Source: Oscillospiraceae bacterium
Lineage (GTDB): Bacteria; Bacillota; Clostridia; Oscillospirales; Ruminococcaceae
Assembly (NCBI GenBank): GCA_017472735.1
Contig: JAFUOD010000002.1
Coordinates: 1 to 64,000 of the forward strand
Direction: 5' to 3'
Length of the DNA stretch: 64,000 nt
Shown: in pieces, positions 24,597 to 32,398 of the stretch
Numbering within the stretch: position 1 is the stretch's first letter
How the letters are laid out: every line of letters begins with the position of its first letter
Position numbers and translations under genes: made by a program
The notes under the pieces: generated by a model
Seen by the model: the letters and a program-made list of their open reading frames with translations, nothing else
What the model was told of the DNA's origin: nothing
Databases searched by the model: none

Positions 24597-24911
24597 ATGA
24601 AAAGATTAGCGTTAATCTTGCTTGCAATTGCCTGCACCCTTTGCTTTGCAGGCTGCGGAGATAATAACAATAACAACAATCCCTCGCCCGGCACATCTAA
24701 TACTGTCGGCACAACCAATGCAACCACTCCCATGGTAACAACCACCACCGAACGTACAAACACCTTAGAAAGCGATCTTAGCGATATCGGCAGCGATATT
24801 GAAAACGGCATAAGCGATATCGGCGATGACCTTGGCATGGACGGTAACAATAACAATGCCAATAACGGCGGTGTAAACGGCGGGAATGCTAACGGCAACG
24901 GTGCAAGATAA
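24597..24911 (+). CDS. Small Asn/Gly-rich lipoprotein
   Basis: A 104-aa protein. The lipoprotein signal (LILLAIACTLCFAGC) has the lipobox Cys at residue 20. The mature part is low complexity: an Asn run, Thr-rich SNTVGTTNATTP, and an amphipathic middle with the motif SDIGSDIENGISDIGDDLG. It ends NGGVNGGNANGNG. AAAGGA precedes the ATG. It lies between two terminators, so it is monocistronic. No family recognised. Confidence 0.7.
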   Translation: MKRLALILLAIACTLCFAGCGDNNNNNNPSPGTSNTVGTTNATTPMVTTTTERTNTLESDLSDIGSDIENGISDIGDDLGMDGNNNNANNGGVNGGNANGNGAR

Positions 24912-24922
24912 TTTGAACTGAA

Positions 24923-24949
24923 AAAAGAGAGGCTTTAAACCTCTCTTTT
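24923..24949. terminator. Bidirectional terminator between the lipoprotein gene and coaX
   Basis: AAAAGAGAGG pairs with CCTCTCTTTT. Confidence 0.85.
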
Positions 24950-24953
24950 AATT

Positions 24954-25724
24954 TTATCTGTTCTTTTTATAAATAGCATAAAGTCCATCAAGCAAAAGGT
25001 CGTCATCAAGAGTGATGTTTGGCGTTTTGCAGTGCTTAACAATTGTGCCTGCCAAGCCGCCTGTTGCAATAACGCTTGCGTCGTGCCCAAGCTTTTCGCG
25101 ATATCTTTCGACCATGCCGTCAACCATCGAAGCGTTGCCCAAAATTATGCCCGAGCGCATTGAGTCGGGGGTGTTTGTGCCGATAACTTCGGGCGCGGCG
25201 GTATCTGCACCGATATCCTGCAAAAGGGCGGCAGACGAGCTTAGCGCCTTAAGCGAAACGTTAACGCCGGGGATTATTGAGCCTCCCAAAAAGGCACCGT
25301 TTTTATCAATTGCCGAGATGGTGGTTGCAGTGCCGAAATCGAAAATTATAAGCGGAGCTTTATATTTTGCGAGTGCACCAACAGCACCGCAAACAAGGTC
25401 GGCACCCAAAATGGCAGGGTTTTCAAGTCTAATGTTAAGACCGGTTTTAATGCCGGGGCCAACAACAAGCGCATTTAATCCCATAAGCTTTTTGACGGCA
25501 TTTCTCAGAACAGGTATCTGCGAGGGAACAACGCTTGAGATTATAGCACCGCTGAAATTAAAAGGGTCGCATCCGTAAAGGCGGATAATATCGGCAAAAG
25601 TGATGGCATATTGATCCTCGGTATAATATGAATTTGTTGCAATGCGAGAGGTGAAAACGAGCTTATCGTTTTTAAACGCACCTAAAACAATGTTTGTATT
25701 TCCAACATCAATTGTAAAAACCAC
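24954..25724 (-). CDS. coaX: Type III pantothenate kinase
   Basis: A 256-aa enzyme phosphorylating pantothenate in the first step of coenzyme A synthesis. The ASKHA-fold motifs are clear: TIDVGNTNIVLG at the N-terminus, VGPGIKTGLNIR, NPAILGADLVCGAVGA, IFDFGTATTISAID and GGSIIPGV. GTG at 25724 follows AAGGAG with an 8-base spacer, and the next residues (VFTIDVGNTN) fit the family start exactly. No other CoA genes adjoin it. Confidence 0.93.
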   Translation of the reverse strand: MVFTIDVGNTNIVLGAFKNDKLVFTSRIATNSYYTEDQYAITFADIIRLYGCDPFNFSGAIISSVVPSQIPVLRNAVKKLMGLNALVVGPGIKTGLNIRLENPAILGADLVCGAVGALAKYKAPLIIFDFGTATTISAIDKNGAFLGGSIIPGVNVSLKALSSSAALLQDIGADTAAPEVIGTNTPDSMRSGIILGNASMVDGMVERYREKLGHDASVIATGGLAGTIVKHCKTPNITLDDDLLLDGLYAIYKKNR

Positions 25725-25788
25725 GGTTAACGCTCCTTAAAGTTGATAGTTTAATTTTACGGCTTTTACGCTTCTAAGTCAAGTGGGG

Positions 25789-25817
25789 TTGCGAATGAGT
25801 GAGGTTTTTAGTATAAT
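25789..25817 (+). promoter_or_regulatory. Promoter of the FkbM methyltransferase gene
   Basis: TTGCGA (25789-25794), a 17-bp spacer and TATAAT (25812-25817). The start codon is about 195 bases downstream, so GC island F would lie in the 5' untranslated RNA. Confidence 0.65.
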
Positions 25818-25831
25818 TAGGTAAGTAAGTG

Positions 25832-25983
25832 ATGCTTCAGCGCCGGAGTCGGCAAGCGTGCCCGAGCGAAGCGAGGGCTGTGCTGCCGGTGCGGCGCGTT
25901 CCGAAGGAGCGGGCTCGCCACGCCTTCGCACTCGCCCCTCGCTTCGCTCGGGGCGGCGCTCGTCACGGCTTGCCTGCTGTTTA
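25832..25983. repeat. GC-rich island F in the FkbM leader
   Basis: Contains CGAGCGAAGCGAGGG and its inverted partner CCCCTCGCTTCGCTCGG about 80 bases apart, plus GCTCGCCACGCCTTCGCACTCG, which recalls islands G and J. The frame of the methyltransferase is open through it, but the encoded Arg/Pro/Ala sequence has no ribosome site and does not belong to the FkbM family. Confidence 0.6.
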
Positions 25984-26011
25984 CCACAAAAACACAACAA
26001 GGAGAACACAT

Positions 26012-27091
26012 ATGCCCCTTGATAAAAGCTATTTTTCAAATCTAACTTCATACATAACCCGTTTGCAAAAAACAAAAAAGCCTGTTTTTATTTACGGCAT
26101 GGGCGACGGTTGCTTAAAGGTTCTTAAAATTTTTGAGGAATACAAAATTGCGTGTGCAGGCATTTTTGCAAGCGATGAATTCGTGCGTGATAAGGTTTTC
26201 TGCGGCCACAAAATCCACAGGCTTTCAGAGATCGAGGCGGCGGTAGATGATTTCATCATCGTCCTCGCATTCGGTGCAGGCTATAAAGAATTGATTGAAA
26301 AAATCGAAAGTTTAAGCTATCATCACGAGCTTATTGTGCCCGATATGCCTGTTATAGGCGAGGGGCTTTTTACAAAAGAGTATATGCTTGAAAACTTTGA
26401 TAAGCTTGAAAAAGTTTATTTCTTGCTTGCCGATGAAATCTCGAAACAGGTTTACAAGGCTGTTATCGAATTTAAAATAACAGGCGATATTGAATGCTTA
26501 AAGCGTGTTCATACCGCGCCGAGCGAAGCTTATGAGAATGTTATTAAACCCTCACAAAACGAGATCTTTGTTGACCTTGGCGCTTACACCGGTGATACTG
26601 TAGCCGAGTTTTTATCCCATACCAATGGCAAATATACTCGCATTTATGCTTGTGAGCCTAACAAGCGCAACTTTAGAAAGCTGAGCGAAAGCACTGCCTC
26701 GCTTGAAAACATTACATTAATTAACGCGGCGGCATGGGATTGCGACACGACCCTTATATTCTCAAAGGGTGGGGGCAGAATGCCTCACCTTGCAAGCGAG
26801 GGGATCGAGACTAAAGCCGTCAGCGTTGACAGCTTGCTTGACGGCAAGGGGTGCACATATATAAAATATGATGTTGAAGGTGCCGAGCTTAAAGCGCTCG
26901 AAGGCTCGAAACAAACTATTGTAAATTTTGCGCCAAAGCTTAATGTCGCGCTTTACCACAGGGTCGGCGATATTTTTGAGCTGCCATTGCTTGTTAATTC
27001 ATTATGCCCTGATTACAAGCTTTATATAAGGCATTTCCCTTATTATCCCGCATGGGACACCAACTTATATGCCAAGCGTAACGGTTTGTAA
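26012..27091 (+). CDS. FkbM-family SAM-dependent methyltransferase
   Basis: A 359-aa protein. The first 130 residues have a Rossmann-like pattern (KPVFIYGMGDGCLKVLKIF, IIVLAFGAGYKELI) often found N-terminal to FkbM domains of glycan-modifying enzymes. From about residue 185 the methyltransferase domain shows EIFVDLGAYTGDTVAEFL (SAM motif I), IYACEPNKRNF, INAAAW, and YIKYDVEGAELKALEG, ending WDTNLYAKR. It probably O-methylates a sugar or lipid-linked glycan (inference). The ATG at 26012 has GGAGAA just upstream. The frame runs open further upstream only through the GC island. It is monocistronic. Confidence 0.85.
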   Translation: MPLDKSYFSNLTSYITRLQKTKKPVFIYGMGDGCLKVLKIFEEYKIACAGIFASDEFVRDKVFCGHKIHRLSEIEAAVDDFIIVLAFGAGYKELIEKIESLSYHHELIVPDMPVIGEGLFTKEYMLENFDKLEKVYFLLADEISKQVYKAVIEFKITGDIECLKRVHTAPSEAYENVIKPSQNEIFVDLGAYTGDTVAEFLSHTNGKYTRIYACEPNKRNFRKLSESTASLENITLINAAAWDCDTTLIFSKGGGRMPHLASEGIETKAVSVDSLLDGKGCTYIKYDVEGAELKALEGSKQTIVNFAPKLNVALYHRVGDIFELPLLVNSLCPDYKLYIRHFPYYPAWDTNLYAKRNGL

Positions 27092-27142
27092 TAATTGTGT
27101 AATTAATTTATTAGTCTCTGTAAATAAACTGTCATCATTTGT

Positions 27143-27174
27143 AACGGCGTTGTTCTTGAATCAACGCCGTTTTG
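27143..27174 (+). terminator. Terminator after the FkbM gene
   Basis: AACGGCGTTG (27143-27152) pairs with CAACGCCGTT (27162-27171), followed by TTTG. Confidence 0.8.
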
Positions 27175-27217
27175 TGTTAAAATATAATTGTAAACTGACA
27201 ACAAAGAAGGTGACGGG

Positions 27218-27949
27218 ATGAAAAAGCAAAACAGCCGCAGAATTATGATTGACGCAATTGCAAAAGTTACCGCAGTTGCCATAGTTGTTGCATTGGTCGC
27301 AGGCGTTGGGTTTATTATAAAATCGTGGGACAAAGTGATGCCGATGGATAATCCGTTTGAAGCAGAACAGGAATACCGCACAGAAGTAATTCCCGAAACC
27401 GAGGAGCCCAAGCCAAGCGAGCCGCCTGTCGAAAACACCTCGAACACCGAAAATACTGAAACGCCGACGGTTGACGAAACACAGCCGGAAGTTCCTCAGA
27501 GAAACGAAGAAACAAACGAAACACAAGTAACAAACGACGAAGATTCAGCATATAATAAAGAAACGGCACAGCTTATTGTAACAATAGCAACCGAACAGCT
27601 TGGCACGCCTTATAAGTCGGGCGGTGACAGCCCCGACGAAGGATTCGATTCAACAGGCTTTACATATTACTGTGTTAACGAAGCGGGCGTTAAATTCCCA
27701 CGAAACCTTAAGGACCAGCTTAAGAGTGGAGAATGGGTAGCATTTAACGAGCTTGCAGCGGGTGACATTGTTTACTTCTCGCAAGAGGTTGGCGGTGGCG
27801 CCACATTTTGCGGAGTTTATGTGGGCGGGGGACTTATAATCTACTCGCCCGTGCCAGACGATTTTGTTAAAACAGCAAACATAACTACCAATTACTGGAC
27901 GACTCATTTCGTAACGGGACTGCGATTGACCTCGCAGACGAGTGAGTGA
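27218..27949 (+). CDS. Membrane-anchored NlpC/P60-like protein lacking the catalytic triad
   Basis: A 243-aa protein with a membrane helix at residues 16-35, a long Glu/Thr/Pro-rich linker (residues 48-108), and an NlpC/P60-type domain from about residue 115. The fold landmarks are there: GTPYKSGG, GFDSTGFTYYCVNEAG, LAAGDIVYFS and GVYVGGGLIIYS. The active residues are not. The Cys of FDCSG is Ser145, the His of HVGIYIG aligns with Phe197, and the third polar residue is Tyr209. Active members hydrolyse peptidoglycan peptides; this one should only bind or act as a scaffold or inhibitor (inference). AAGGTG precedes the ATG. Confidence 0.78.
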   Translation: MKKQNSRRIMIDAIAKVTAVAIVVALVAGVGFIIKSWDKVMPMDNPFEAEQEYRTEVIPETEEPKPSEPPVENTSNTENTETPTVDETQPEVPQRNEETNETQVTNDEDSAYNKETAQLIVTIATEQLGTPYKSGGDSPDEGFDSTGFTYYCVNEAGVKFPRNLKDQLKSGEWVAFNELAAGDIVYFSQEVGGGATFCGVYVGGGLIIYSPVPDDFVKTANITTNYWTTHFVTGLRLTSQTSE

Positions 27950-28014
27950 TCCATCAATATAAAAATGGCTAAACCAATTATTTTTCCTCCTTCAAAGAAT
28001 ATATAGTTAGCCCA

Positions 28015-28052
28015 AAAACCACAGCCCGCCTTTGTGCGGGCTGTGGTTTTTT
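28015..28052 (+). terminator. Terminator after the NlpC/P60-like gene
   Basis: AAAACCACAGCCCGC pairs perfectly with GCGGGCTGTGGTTTT, followed by more T. Confidence 0.9.
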
Positions 28053-28053
28053 G

Positions 28054-28112
28054 CCGGTCTTTGCCCGCAGCGCCCACGCTCGGCACGGCTTGCGCCACGC
28101 CTCGCACTCGGC
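28054..28112. repeat. GC-rich intergenic island G
   Basis: Carries CCACGCTCGGCACGGCT (28074-28090) and CGCCACGCCTCGCACTC (28093-28109). Both 17-mers occur exactly, in reverse complement and with the same 2-bp gap, in island J at 43616-43651. This shows that at least two of the islands are copies of one repeat. Confidence 0.75.
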
Positions 28113-28130
28113 GCCGCTTTTAAATAGCAA

Positions 28131-28159
28131 TTGCCAAAAAAGAAGCATTATGTTATAAT
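28131..28159 (+). promoter_or_regulatory. Promoter of the DUF3592-like gene
   Basis: TTGCCA (28131-28136), a 17-bp spacer and TATAAT (28154-28159), 28 bases before the ATG. Confidence 0.72.
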
Positions 28160-28186
28160 AAGATTATAAAATTCGGGAGGTTTATT

Positions 28187-28741
28187 ATGAAGATATATTT
28201 TACCTGCGCGTTGCTTGTTTTCTATGGATTCAACTGTATATCAAGAGGCTTAAGTGAAAAGAAAGGTCCTGCCAAGGTGATCATGGGTCTTCTTCTGATG
28301 GCAACGGGCGGCTCGGTTATAGCTTTAACGGCTTTAAAATATGAAACAATCGCCGCAATTGTAATGATGTTCGGTGTGGGATTTACAATATTGACTATTG
28401 CATTAAGCGGTATTTTCAATGCGCTGGGGTGCAGCGAATGTGTAGTCGGCACATTCAAGGGTTACATAACCGAGAAAAATTACTCCTACCCGATTTTTGA
28501 ATATGAATACGGCGGTGAAAGATATGAGCAGGAGTCGATTCAATATATCTGGCGAACCGATTCGGTGGGCTCTTTTCAGGAAGATTTTCAGTATGATATT
28601 TATATTTCGCCAAGAATGCCAAGAAAAGTCTTGTTTGTAAAAAAAGTCAGAGGAATAGACCTGTTTCTTTTGTTGGTTGGCACTGTATTTATCGGGGTCG
28701 GCGTTTGGCTCCTTTTAAAAGACGTTTTCAGTGTTTTATAG
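28187..28741 (+). CDS. Membrane protein with DUF3592-like external domain
   Basis: A 184-aa protein. Hydrophobic segments lie at about residues 4-22, 31-50, 57-80 and 160-178. Between the third and fourth is a small beta-rich domain, TEKNYSYPIFEYEYGGERYEQES, with the YxPxFxYxYxGxxY pattern of DUF3592 proteins, followed by DIYISPRMPRKVLF. The function of that family is unknown. GGAGG precedes the ATG, with a good promoter. It is monocistronic. Confidence 0.7.
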   Translation: MKIYFTCALLVFYGFNCISRGLSEKKGPAKVIMGLLLMATGGSVIALTALKYETIAAIVMMFGVGFTILTIALSGIFNALGCSECVVGTFKGYITEKNYSYPIFEYEYGGERYEQESIQYIWRTDSVGSFQEDFQYDIYISPRMPRKVLFVKKVRGIDLFLLLVGTVFIGVGVWLLLKDVFSVL

Positions 28742-28764
28742 TTATTTTTATATTTATTAATATT

Positions 28765-28793
28765 AAAAGACGGGCTAAAAAGCTCGTCTTTTT
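28765..28793. terminator. Bidirectional terminator before the lipid kinase gene
   Basis: AAAAGACGGGCT pairs with AGCTCGTCTTTT with one mismatch. It serves both converging genes. Confidence 0.8.
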
Positions 28794-28799
28794 GTTTTG

Positions 28800-29795
28800 T
28801 TATACTGTCTGTTCAGCTTTTTCGGTTGCTGCATCAAACGCTTCGTTTTTAAAGCAGGCAAGGCGCAAACCACCCTTGACGATCTTAAAATCGAACACCT
28901 GCGAGGGAATGGGGTTGCCGTCACAGTTGCAGTCAAGCGGTACGGCTTCGCTTAAAGAATATATCCTGCCGCTTATAACACGGCGCATGGTTACAATATC
29001 GGGGTGAGTTAAGTGCGCTATGCCTTTAGAGTATTTTCCGATAATGCCGGGAATTTGCCAAAGACTGAGCTTGCTCGCTATGCACATGTCAATAATTCCA
29101 TCGTTAATTTTCGATTCTCTTGCAGGGCAGAAGCCGCCGCCGTAATAGCTTCCGTTGCCGAATGCCGCAAGCGTAAAGTCTTTTTCAAATATAACGGTTT
29201 CGGTGCTTCCGTCGTTGTTGATAACATCAAGCTCAAACTTGGCTTTTGTGCCAAGCTCGCCGAAAATTCCCAAAACAATTGCAAGCTTATAAGCGAACGC
29301 ACCCAAAAACGGGAACTTTGTTGTAAGTTTGTTAGCAATTTTTAAGATTTTCGTGTCAAGTCCTAAGCTCATCACATTAACACAGCATTTGCCGTTTGCC
29401 ATAATGCAGTCGATATCTGTGACGGGTGCGTTTATATCGCCGCTTAAAAAGCCGAAGCCTTCGGCGATCTCCTCGATACTTAAGCTGCCGTAAATCTTTC
29501 TTGCAAAGTCGTTGCCCGAGCCCATCGGCAAAAGAGCCAATGCTGTTTTTGTTCCTATAATGCCGCTTGCTATCTCGCCCAAGGTGCCGTCTCCTCCGCA
29601 AGCGACAATTACAGCATCATCGCCGTGGTTAAAAGAAACCTCTTTTGCAATTTCGGTCGCGTGACCGGGATATTCGGTGTTTATAAACGTCACACTTTTG
29701 TTATTTGTAAGCGAACTTTTAATTTTTGACATTATATTATGTATTTTTTTAGAGCCTGATTCGGGATTTTCAATAAAGAAGTATTTCATTAACAT
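28800..29795 (-). CDS. Diacylglycerol kinase-family lipid kinase (DgkB/YegS type)
   Basis: An enzyme of about 331 aa of the DAGK catalytic family. FFIENPESGSKK opens the nucleotide-binding domain, ACGGDGTLGEIASGI is the GGDG motif near residue 63, and LLPMGSGNDFARKI is the GSGND motif. FGNGSYYGGGFCPARESKINDGIID belongs to the second, beta-sandwich domain. Such enzymes phosphorylate diacylglycerol and recycle it into phospholipid synthesis, or use a related lipid. The start is ATG at 29795 or ATG at 29789; the ribosome site (AGAAAGACGG) is weak for both. It is transcribed divergently from the thiT leader. Confidence 0.88.
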   Translation of the reverse strand: MLMKYFFIENPESGSKKIHNIMSKIKSSLTNNKSVTFINTEYPGHATEIAKEVSFNHGDDAVIVACGGDGTLGEIASGIIGTKTALALLPMGSGNDFARKIYGSLSIEEIAEGFGFLSGDINAPVTDIDCIMANGKCCVNVMSLGLDTKILKIANKLTTKFPFLGAFAYKLAIVLGIFGELGTKAKFELDVINNDGSTETVIFEKDFTLAAFGNGSYYGGGFCPARESKINDGIIDMCIASKLSLWQIPGIIGKYSKGIAHLTHPDIVTMRRVISGRIYSLSEAVPLDCNCDGNPIPSQVFDFKIVKGGLRLACFKNEAFDAATEKAEQTV

Positions 29796-29829
29796 TCCGT
29801 CTTTCTGAATTATAATGGTCAACATATTA

Positions 29830-29858
29830 ACTATACAATGCTCGACATTATGTGTCAA
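29830..29858 (-). promoter_or_regulatory. Promoter of the lipid kinase gene
   Basis: On the minus strand, TTGACA (29853-29858), a 17-bp spacer and TATAGT (29830-29835). The two divergent -35 boxes are only 7 bases apart, so the promoters may influence each other. Confidence 0.78.
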
Positions 29859-29865
29859 GTTTTAC

Positions 29866-29894
29866 TTGACAAATGCAAGCTTTGGTGGTATCAT
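29866..29894 (+). promoter_or_regulatory. Promoter of the TPP riboswitch-thiT unit
   Basis: TTGACA (29866-29871), a 17-bp spacer and TATCAT (29889-29894), about 15 bases before the riboswitch begins. Confidence 0.8.
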
Positions 29895-29908
29895 CATGTA
29901 CGATAAAA

Positions 29909-29992
29909 CAGGGGAGCTCGTAAGGCGGGCTGAGAGGAAGCGGAATCAAGCTTCGACCCATAACCTGATTCGGATAATGCCGACGTAGGGCG
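29909..29992 (+). promoter_or_regulatory. TPP (THI-box) riboswitch
   Basis: The aptamer consensus is clear: GGGGAGC (29911), GGCTGAGAGG (29928-29937), CGACCCATAACCTGATTCGG (29954-29973) and ATGCCGACGTAGGG (29977-29990). The CTGAGA and ACCTGAT elements are the invariant TPP-binding core. A terminator hairpin follows at 30035, so thiamine pyrophosphate should stop transcription before thiT. Confidence 0.96.
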
Positions 29993-30034
29993 ACCTGAAA
30001 GGTGCACATTTCAGGTGAAAAAAGCTTAAACGAT

Positions 30035-30072
30035 AAATCCTCGGGTTAAAACATTTGACCCGAGGATTTTTG
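30035..30072 (+). terminator. Riboswitch-controlled terminator upstream of thiT
   Basis: AAATCCTCGGGT pairs perfectly with ACCCGAGGATTT, then T-run. A short CCTGAAA/TTTCAGG hairpin at 29994-30015 lies between aptamer and terminator and may take part in antitermination. Confidence 0.88.
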
Positions 30073-30116
30073 GTTATCCCTGCTTTATTAAAAATTTTAG
30101 TAAAGGATTGATTTGA

Positions 30117-30683
30117 ATGAATCACAAAAAGCTTCTTGCACTTACCGAAAGTGCAGTAATGCTTGCGCTTGCGTTTGTTTTAAACCTTGTCGTTATTTGG
30201 CAGGCACCGCTGGGAGGAAAAGTAACTCTTGTAAGTATGCTTCCCGTTATGCTTGTGGGTTTGCGCCACGGCGTTAAGTGGGGCTTTGCAACAACTTGCG
30301 CTTATGCCGTTTTGCAAACTGCATTAAGCTTTGCAAAGGTGCTGGGCTGGGGTCTGACTCCCGCAATATTTATAATTTGCATACTTTTTGATTACTTTTT
30401 GCCTTATGCTTTGCTTGGCATACCCTCATTCTTCAGGCGAGGCGGAAAGGTATCTGTGCTTATAGGTATCGGCTTGGCATTGGTTGCAAGATTTGCCTGC
30501 CACTTTATCACAGGTGTTACCATTTGGGCAAACTGGGCCGAGGACGCACCCGGCGCAATTTTCTCATATTCGCTTTTATACAACGGTCAATATATGCTCC
30601 CCGAGCTGGTGTTTACCATTATTGCTGCAGTTGTTTTAATGAACGTGCCTCATGCAAAAAAGCTGTTTGCACCTGTTGACTGA
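30117..30683 (+). CDS. thiT: Thiamine ECF-transporter substrate-binding subunit ThiT
   Basis: A 188-aa membrane protein with six hydrophobic segments and the ThiT hallmarks: an LTESAVMLALAFVLNL start, GGKVTLVSMLPVMLVGLRHG, and late WANWAED and the aromatic SYSLLYNGQYMLPELV. ThiT binds thiamine and works with the shared EcfAA'T module, which is not in this window. It sits behind a TPP riboswitch, so it should be made when thiamine pyrophosphate is low. AAAGGA is 9 bases before the ATG. Confidence 0.95.
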   Translation: MNHKKLLALTESAVMLALAFVLNLVVIWQAPLGGKVTLVSMLPVMLVGLRHGVKWGFATTCAYAVLQTALSFAKVLGWGLTPAIFIICILFDYFLPYALLGIPSFFRRGGKVSVLIGIGLALVARFACHFITGVTIWANWAEDAPGAIFSYSLLYNGQYMLPELVFTIIAAVVLMNVPHAKKLFAPVD

Positions 30684-30836
30684 CATTTTGTTTTAAAACA
30701 ATTTTCTTTTGCGGTATTTTGTGACAAGTTTTGAGATTTGTAATCAAATATTAACCGAATATGGCTTTTATTTGGTTGCAAAATCTGCTATACTGTATAT
30801 AACACACCAATCTGTAAAAGAAAGGATTTGTCCCAC

Positions 30837-32198
30837 ATGCGAAAACTCAGCTTGTTAGTCTCGGTGGTTATGGTTGTTGTTATGGCGGCTGGGCTTATGC
30901 CCGTTAAGGCAAACGCCGAGCTGACCTTTTCACCCGATTTTGACATATATTCCGAGGCGGCATTTTTGGTTAACCTCGATACAGGCGAGGTTATTTACGA
31001 AAAGAATGCGGATAAGCAGCTTGTACCTGCTTCGTTGACGAAAATAATGACAGCGGTTATTCTGCTTGAAAAGTATGAAAACGATATTGCCGCACTTTCA
31101 ACTACATATGTTTCGGGCACCTCTGCCTGCTTCGACGAGCTTTATTTAACAGGCGCTTCTACTGCCGATATAAGAATCGGCGAGAAGGTTTCTTATAAAG
31201 ACCTTTTATATGCCTTAATGCTTCGCTCGGCGTGCGAGGCGGCAAACATTATTGCTTATAACGTGGCAGGCAGCCTTGAGGGTTTTGTTGAAATGATGAA
31301 TGTTAAAGCCGAAGAGCTTGGCTGTAACGATACCCACTTTACAAACTCTCACGGTTTGTTCTGGGAGGACCATTATACTACTGCCCGCGATATGGCAAAA
31401 ATCATTGAATATGCAATGAGTCTGCCCATGTTCACCGAGATATCCTGCTCGGAAAGCTATACGATGGAAGCCACATCGTTCCACAAAGACCCAAGAGTAA
31501 TACATCACACCAATTACATGATGTCGAAGGTGAACGGCGGCGATTATTATTATGAATATGTAAAGGGCATTAAAACAGGCACATTGGATGAAGCAGGCAG
31601 ATGCTTAGCAACGCTTGCATATAAAGACGGTTACAGCTATATGCTTATCACCCTTAACGCACCTCAGAAGGATTCGAACGGCAACAATGTTTTTTATAAC
31701 TTTATTGACCACAAGAACATTTATGAATGGGCGTTTGCTAACTTTGAATATACAACGCTTTTAACCTCGACCGAGGAAAAAGCCGAAGTGCCCGTGGCAT
31801 ATGGCGACGGTGTTGACTATGTTATTGTTAAGCCTGATGAAGAGTTTGCACGGATCTGGAACACAAGAATACCCGTAAGCTCGATTCACGAGATCATTAA
31901 CGTTGAGGAAAATGTTGTTGCACCCGTTAGAGCAGGCGACAAGCTGGGAACAATTGAACTGCAATACGGCGGCGAGACTTTGACTGTTGTTGACCTGATT
32001 GCAACCACCGATGTTGAAAGAAGCCAGAGAACCTCGCTTATAACAATAGCAAAAAGCTTTATCGGTTCTCAAAGATTTTATGATGCCGCTAAATATTCGC
32101 TTGGTTTTTTCGTTGCATATACGGTGCTTATAATAATTCTTAAGATAGTTGTTGCAAAAAGCAATAAAAAGCGTTCAAAAATGTATGGAAGAAGATAA
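30837..32198 (+). CDS. D-alanyl-D-alanine carboxypeptidase (S11, DacF-like)
   Basis: A 453-aa penicillin-binding protein. The signal peptide ends near KANA. The S11 domain has SLTK at residues 66-69 with the nucleophile Ser66, and KTG at 246-248. The middle motif, normally SxN, reads SAC (131-133) in RSACEAAN, so Cys replaces Asn. A C-terminal beta domain and a membrane helix (FFVAYTVLIIILKIVV) with a basic tail follow, as in low-molecular-weight PBPs. These enzymes trim the terminal D-Ala of peptidoglycan peptides. The ATG at 30837 is chosen over a TTG at 30828 that lies too near AAAGGA. Monocistronic. Confidence 0.9.
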   Translation: MRKLSLLVSVVMVVVMAAGLMPVKANAELTFSPDFDIYSEAAFLVNLDTGEVIYEKNADKQLVPASLTKIMTAVILLEKYENDIAALSTTYVSGTSACFDELYLTGASTADIRIGEKVSYKDLLYALMLRSACEAANIIAYNVAGSLEGFVEMMNVKAEELGCNDTHFTNSHGLFWEDHYTTARDMAKIIEYAMSLPMFTEISCSESYTMEATSFHKDPRVIHHTNYMMSKVNGGDYYYEYVKGIKTGTLDEAGRCLATLAYKDGYSYMLITLNAPQKDSNGNNVFYNFIDHKNIYEWAFANFEYTTLLTSTEEKAEVPVAYGDGVDYVIVKPDEEFARIWNTRIPVSSIHEIINVEENVVAPVRAGDKLGTIELQYGGETLTVVDLIATTDVERSQRTSLITIAKSFIGSQRFYDAAKYSLGFFVAYTVLIIILKIVVAKSNKKRSKMYGRR

Positions 32199-32207
32199 TT
32201 AAAAAGC

Positions 32208-32245
32208 AATCAGCTCTGCATTTGGTTTGCAGGGCTGATTTTTTT
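32208..32245 (+). terminator. Terminator after the carboxypeptidase gene
   Basis: AATCAGCTCTGCA pairs with TGCAGGGCTGATT with one G-U, followed by T5. Confidence 0.85.
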
Positions 32246-32304
32246 GTTGTTAAATTAACTAAATTCGTGGCTGTTTTTTCTAATGCATAGGCCTCATTAT
32301 TTGC

Positions 32305-32334
32305 TTGACGAATAAGCATTAGCTTTGTTATATT
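32305..32334 (+). promoter_or_regulatory. Promoter of the CE15-like lipoprotein gene
   Basis: TTGACG (32305-32310), an 18-bp spacer and TATATT (32329-32334). Confidence 0.55.
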
Positions 32335-32398
32335 CATAATAGAAACACTCGGTAATATAACTTTTTTCATTAATACTAAAACAAATAGGAGGGGAAGT

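Noticed and set aside
25829-26011. A 61-codon N-terminal extension of the FkbM protein
   Set aside because: It runs through GC island F and has no ribosome site, while GGAGAA stands right before the ATG at 26012.
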